DNA from: an uncultured Kineothrix sp.
GTDB lineage: Bacteria > Bacillota > Clostridia > Lachnospirales > Lachnospiraceae
DNA length: 64,000 nucleotides
Assembly (NCBI GenBank): GCA_910588855.1
Contig: CAJUSR010000002.1
Location: 186,001 to 250,000, forward strand
Reading direction: 5' to 3'
Every line of letters starts with the position of its first letter. Within the stretch, counting starts at the first letter, position 1. Below are positions 61,117 through 64,000 of the stretch, in pieces. A program made the translations under genes and the position numbers. The notes beneath the pieces were generated by a model. That model saw nothing but the letters and a program-made list of their open reading frames with translations. It had not been told where the DNA came from and searched no databases.

Positions 61117-61143
61117 CGAAAAAGCCCTTTAAAAGGGCTTTCG
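61117..61143 (-). terminator. Terminator between acpP and rnc
   Basis: On the minus strand AAAGCCCT pairs with AGGGCTTT around a 4-nt loop and runs into TTTCG, 33 nt past the acpP stop. Short T-run; could partly attenuate transcription from plsX-acpP into rnc-smc-ftsY. Confidence 0.7.
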
Positions 61144-61175
61144 ATAAATTGCTGCCAAAAGCAGCGCATTTGCAA

Positions 61176-61406
61176 CTAATTAATAGTTTTCTTGATTAAT
61201 TCAACCGCCTCTTCAACCGTACTGATTTTTTCAGCTTCTTCCGCAGGGATTTCAATGTCAAATTCTTCTTCTATTCCCATAATAATCTGGAACACATCCA
61301 AGGAGTCCGCCCCTAAATCATCTGTAAAAGTTGTCTCCATCGTAATTTCTTCCACATCCACGCTCAATACTTCGGCAATCACTTTTTTTAACTTTTCAAA
61401 TTCCAT
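61176..61406 (-). CDS. acpP: Acyl carrier protein
   Basis: 76-residue acidic carrier of fatty acyl chains. The phosphopantetheine attachment Ser lies in DLGADSLDVFQIIMGIEEEF (residue 36). Located 15 nt after plsX, which uses acyl-ACP, and before rnc as in many Firmicutes. Confidence 0.96.
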   Translation of the reverse strand: MEFEKLKKVIAEVLSVDVEEITMETTFTDDLGADSLDVFQIIMGIEEEFDIEIPAEEAEKISTVEEAVELIKKTIN

Positions 61407-61421
61407 ATTAATAGCCCTTTC

Positions 61422-62435
61422 TTATTCATCTTCCAGAGTAATTTTTTCTTTTATTTTATCATTAATCTTCTGTTCTTTAAACGTGACACATTGAAGGACA
61501 GAATTTTTAATTTCTATCGCCTTGGAACTTCCATGTGTTTTAACTACAAGCCCTTTCAGCCCTAAAAGCGGCGCCCCGCCATACTGCTCCAAATCAAATT
61601 CCTTCAGCGTCTCTTTCAACGCCGGCTTTACAAGCAGCGCCCCAATCTTGCTTCGCAAGGATGTCATCATCCCGGCCTTCACTTTTTTGATTAACGTTCC
61701 ACCAACTCCTTCGTACAATTTTAGTATTACGTTGCCTACAAATGCTTCGCATACAACGACATCCGCATATCCGGCAGGGATATCCCTTGCCTCAATGCTT
61801 CCAATAAAATTGATGTCCGGGCAATTTTTCAGCAAAGGAAAGGTTTCTTTTACCAATGCGTTTCCCTTGTCTTCCTCCGCGCCGATATTGACAATCGCCA
61901 CTCTAGGGTTTTTCACCTTCATAATGCTTTCCATATATACGCTGCCGATTTTAGCAAACTGTACCAGATGGGATGGCCTTGCATCCACATTGGCACCGCA
62001 GTCAATCAGCAATGCCGTGCCTTTTTCCGTTGGGATTAACGGTGCTAACGGCGGCCGTTCCACGCCTTTTAACCGGCCTACAATTACTTGGCCGCCTACC
62101 AATGTAGCGCCGGTACTCCCTGCGGATACATAAGCATCACATTCCCCGGACTTTACAAGCTGTAATGCCTTTACAATAGAAGAATCTTTTTTCTTACGGA
62201 TTGCCATAACCGGCGGTTCCGCAGTCTCAATTACTTCCGTTGCATTTATAATCTCCACTTGCTCCTGTTTATAATTATACTTTTCCAGCTCTTTCTTTAT
62301 GATATCCTCTGCCCCTACCAGGCAGATTTTTACGCAGCTGTTTTCATTTGCAGCTTCCAAAGCCCCTTTAATAATTTCTGAGGGCGCATTATCCCCGCCC
62401 ATTGCATCAACAGCAACTTTTACCATTTCTGACAT
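61422..62435 (-). CDS. plsX: Phosphate acyltransferase PlsX
   Basis: Converts acyl-ACP and phosphate to acyl phosphate, the donor for PlsY. 337 residues with VAVDAMGGDNAPSEIIKGA at the N-terminus, SGECDAYVSAGSTGATLVGG near residue 95, LLIDCGANVDARPSHLVQFA and GGAPLLGLKGLVVKTHGSS. AGGAGG ribosome site. First gene of plsX-acpP, with its own promoter. No FapR-type palindrome was seen. Confidence 0.96.
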   Translation of the reverse strand: MSEMVKVAVDAMGGDNAPSEIIKGALEAANENSCVKICLVGAEDIIKKELEKYNYKQEQVEIINATEVIETAEPPVMAIRKKKDSSIVKALQLVKSGECDAYVSAGSTGATLVGGQVIVGRLKGVERPPLAPLIPTEKGTALLIDCGANVDARPSHLVQFAKIGSVYMESIMKVKNPRVAIVNIGAEEDKGNALVKETFPLLKNCPDINFIGSIEARDIPAGYADVVVCEAFVGNVILKLYEGVGGTLIKKVKAGMMTSLRSKIGALLVKPALKETLKEFDLEQYGGAPLLGLKGLVVKTHGSSKAIEIKNSVLQCVTFKEQKINDKIKEKITLEDE

Positions 62436-62550
62436 GATAAACCTCCTAATACCTTTCTCTAATATACTAAACCCCTATCTAAAAATCAAGTCATTTTTTC
62501 ATGTTATAAAAAATGTTGTTTGACAGGCACCTGGCACCCGAATCTTATGG
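62436..62550. other. plsX promoter region and spacer
   Basis: Contains the plsX promoter (62461-62489) and, at 62521-62540, the short palindrome-rich sequence TGACAGGCACCTGGCACCCG next to repeat copy C. No gene. Confidence 0.6.
62461..62489 (-). promoter_or_regulatory. Sigma-A promoter of plsX-acpP
   Basis: Minus-strand TTGATT (62484-62489), 17-bp spacer, TATATT (62461-62466), 26 nt upstream of the plsX start, giving a leader of about 20 nt. Confidence 0.75.
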
Positions 62551-62645
62551 TAAAAAAAGAATCCTGTTTGCAGGATTCTCCGCCTGCGGCGAACCGAAAC
62601 AGCGACATGCTTCCCCTCTGCCGCAGTGCGATAATTACTTTTTAC
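62551..62645 (+). repeat. Dispersed palindromic repeat, family 2, copy C
   Basis: About 95 bp: hairpin AGAATCCTG-ttt-GCAGGATTCT, stem CTGCGGC/GCCGCAG, inner ACAGCGACATGC, and end GTGCGATAATTACTTTTTA. It is diverged from copy B inside the large loop, while the stems are kept by pairing changes. Followed by the AAGTGTC-ttc-GACACTT hairpin (62658-62674) and a CTTTCCTATA module (about 62703-62712), both also seen near copy A. Confidence 0.88.
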
Positions 62646-62716
62646 TATATGGTAAAAAAGTGTCTTCGACACTTCATCAATTAATGTCCTTCTGTTAAAG
62701 GGCTTTCCTATAAAGC

Positions 62717-62749
62717 AAGAAAAAAGGCTTCCCCTTAAAGGAAAGCCTT
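62717..62749 (-). terminator. Terminator of the DUF177-rpmF operon
   Basis: Minus-strand AAGGCTTTCC pairs with GGGGAAGCCTT (5-nt loop) and is followed by TTTTTTCTTGC. It lies 34 nt after the rpmF stop. Confidence 0.85.
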
Positions 62750-62782
62750 GCTTTTCATCATTGAAACCGAATAAGGACTTCT

Positions 62783-62965
62783 TTATTCATTCACTGCAAT
62801 GATTTCTTTTTTGTTGTAAGAGCCGCATTTTTTACATACGCGGTGGGGCACCATCAATGCGCCGCATTTGCTGCATTTTACCAACGTAGGAGCCTTCATT
62901 TTCCAATTTGCTCTTCTCTTATCTCTTCTGGATTTGGAAGATTTATTTTTAGGACAAATAGACAT
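62783..62965 (-). CDS. rpmF: 50S ribosomal protein L32
   Basis: 60-residue zinc-ribbon type L32: KNKSSKSRRDKRRANWKMKA near the N-terminus (residues 6-25) and the four-cysteine pattern CSKCGALMVPHRVCKKCGSY, so the zinc-binding (C+) form. AGGGAGG ribosome site; 2 nt after the DUF177 gene. Confidence 0.97.
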   Translation of the reverse strand: MSICPKNKSSKSRRDKRRANWKMKAPTLVKCSKCGALMVPHRVCKKCGSYNKKEIIAVNE

Positions 62966-62967
62966 CG

Positions 62968-63489
62968 TTACACCTCCCTTTTTGATTCAAAAATATCTTT
63001 TATCCTTGCCATCCTTGGGTCTGGCACAAATGTATCACACCCGCATCCCCCTGTATTCAAATCTTTCCCGCATTTCATGCAAATTCCTTTACAGTCCGGT
63101 TTGCATAAGACCTTTGTAGGCAAGTTCATAAAGCATTCGTTTTTTATCAAGCTGTCTATGTTAAGCCGATACCCTTCCATGAAAACCTGGCTGTCTTCCT
63201 CTTCTTCCACGGGTTCGTCCGGCGCTGCCACCTGCCTCTCGAAATGAAGGGATATCTTTTCCGGTACGGCTTTCAGGCAACGGTCACATTTCATGCCTAA
63301 TGTCAAATCCATCCGCCCCTCCACAGATGCTTTATTCATTCCAAGGTTTTTCAAAGTAAGGGAAACCGGAGTTTTCTCCGTTATAGGAAAATCACCCATA
63401 CGGCTGCTTATTTGCGTAAGCTCCGTCTCTGCCTGTATCTCCTTCACTTTTCCTTCTGATGTCAGCACATCGGTTAGGTTAATTAACAT
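62968..63489 (-). CDS. DUF177 (YceD-like) protein
   Basis: 173-residue protein of the YceD/DUF177 family, regularly next to rpmF and linked to 23S rRNA or ribosome assembly in some organisms. The central CDRCLKAVPEKI and the C-terminal cysteine cluster CKPDCKGICMKCGKDLNTGG-CGCD suggest a metal site. AAGGAG ribosome site and a consensus promoter upstream. Biochemical role unknown. Confidence 0.92.
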   Translation of the reverse strand: MLINLTDVLTSEGKVKEIQAETELTQISSRMGDFPITEKTPVSLTLKNLGMNKASVEGRMDLTLGMKCDRCLKAVPEKISLHFERQVAAPDEPVEEEEDSQVFMEGYRLNIDSLIKNECFMNLPTKVLCKPDCKGICMKCGKDLNTGGCGCDTFVPDPRMARIKDIFESKREV

Positions 63490-63520
63490 AACTAGCTCCT
63501 TATGATTTTACACTCTGTCA

Positions 63521-63549
63521 ATTATACATACCAAATATAGGTTTGTCAA
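63521..63549 (-). promoter_or_regulatory. Sigma-A promoter of DUF177-rpmF
   Basis: Minus-strand TTGACA (63544-63549), 17-bp spacer, TATAAT (63521-63526): both hexamers exact. The predicted start is about 25 nt upstream of the DUF177 gene and just past the pta stop. Confidence 0.85.
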
Positions 63550-63556
63550 GCTATTT

Positions 63557-64000
63557 TTACGCTAATTGGGCCTGCACTGCCGTTAATGCAACAACACCTA
63601 CGATATCCTGCCAGGAACAGCCGCGGGATAAATCGTTTACCGGTTTGGAAATGCCTTGCAGCATGGGTCCATAAGCTTCTGCCTTGGCCAGACGCTGCAC
63701 CAGTTTATAACCGATATTGCCGCAGTCCAGATTCGGGAAAATAAGTACGTTGGCTTTGCCTGCCACTTCACTTCCGGGAGCCTTTGATTTGGCAACCTGA
63801 GGAACCAGCGCGGCATCGGTCTGCAACTCACCGTCCAACAATAGGTGCGGATATTTTTCATGGGCAATCTTCGTTGCCTCTACTACTTTATCCACCAACG
63901 GATGTTTCGCACTTCCCTTTGTAGAGTGGGACAGCATTGCAATAATCGGTTTGGTGCCTACCAACTGTTTGAAACTTTTGGCGCTGGTATCTGCAATTGC
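63557..64000 (-). CDS. pta: Phosphate acetyltransferase (5' part outside window)
   Basis: C-terminal 147 residues of phosphotransacetylase, which interconverts acetyl-CoA and acetyl phosphate in acetate fermentation. Recognised by AMLSHSTKGSAKHPLVDKV, DGELQTDAALVP, SEVAGKANVLIFPNLDCGNIGYKL, GPMLQGISKPVNDLSRGCS. The frame is open through base 64000, so the start lies beyond the window; the TTG near 63964 is not the true start. ackA is not visible downstream. Confidence 0.95.
   Translation of the reverse strand, partial: AIADTSAKSFKQLVGTKPIIAMLSHSTKGSAKHPLVDKVVEATKIAHEKYPHLLLDGELQTDAALVPQVAKSKAPGSEVAGKANVLIFPNLDCGNIGYKLVQRLAKAEAYGPMLQGISKPVNDLSRGCSWQDIVGVVALTAVQAQLA

Noticed and set aside
62436..62560. 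Possible FapR operator before plsX
   Set aside because: No TTAGTA-type palindrome; only a simple promoter is supported.
62513..62698. 61-codon plus-strand frame
   Set aside because: It is a translation of repeat copy C.
1..64000. tRNA, rRNA, prophage, insertion sequence or plasmid functions
   Set aside because: Searched by eye for cloverleaf ends, 16S/23S signatures, integrases, transposases and phage genes; none seen.

Overview
The window reads as chromosome of an anaerobic, endospore-forming Firmicute of class Clostridia, most like the Lachnospiraceae. The evidence is sporulation genes (cotJABC, a spoVAF-type GerA gene, spoIVA with a sigma-E-like promoter), oxygen-sensitive enzymes (a group B-type [FeFe] hydrogenase, class III ribonucleotide reductase nrdD/nrdG, ferrous iron transport feoAB), a tyrosine T-box, strong AGGAGG ribosome binding sites and moderate GC. 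The family is inferred from gene content; no rRNA is present. 57 of 62 protein genes lie on the minus strand; the exceptions are cotJABC, prs and two small-locus genes at 51.2-52.2 kb.

Layout, left to right (most transcription runs right to left). 1-4.1 kb: hydrogenase, gltX and a UvrD-type helicase in one overlapping operon with a Rex-like site. 4.3-6.7 kb: feoA-feoB behind a consensus promoter with a Fur box. 6.8-7.8 kb: cotJABC (+). 7.9-10.7 kb: TfoX-like, DegV, spoVAF. 10.8-14.4 kb: nrdD-nrdG-dut for dNTP supply, with tandem NrdR boxes and a structured leader. 14.5-19.3 kb: aminotransferase, HAD phosphatase, a small membrane protein, and a membrane-anchored MutS-like ATPase overlapping a metallo-hydrolase gene. 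19.5-23.1 kb: purine salvage (NCS2 permease, amidohydrolase, purine nucleoside phosphorylase). 23.5-33.5 kb: spoIVA, tyrS with T-box, a MoxR/VWA pair, gpsA, plsY, der, a DUF512 radical-SAM protein. 33.7-38.3 kb: prs (+) and a two-component system. 38.3-49.9 kb: the conserved Firmicute cluster ylxM-ffh-rpsP-khpA-rimM-trmD-rplS-lepB-ylqF-lepB-rnhB-(FliK-like)-(FlhB-like)-yraN-pgeF. 50.1-55.8 kb: methyltransferase, a small ORF, ferritin-like protein, membrane lysozyme, YitT protein, ilvA. 55.8-64 kb: ftsY, smc, rnc, acpP, plsX, rpmF, DUF177, and the 3' part of pta.

Most of the window is housekeeping. The less ordinary parts are: a TrmD fused to a complete GNAT acetyltransferase; two families of dispersed palindromic intergenic repeats (two copies of one, three copies of a modular second); a structured 5' leader on nrdD; a possible three-way-junction RNA beside spoIVA; a membrane-tethered MutS-like ATPase coupled to an MBL-fold enzyme; and secretion-type FliK/FlhB-like genes with no flagellar genes nearby. 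I see no CRISPR array, prophage, insertion sequence, tRNA or rRNA. No clear new defence or mobile system is visible; the repeats, leader RNA and fusion are the best candidates for something undescribed.
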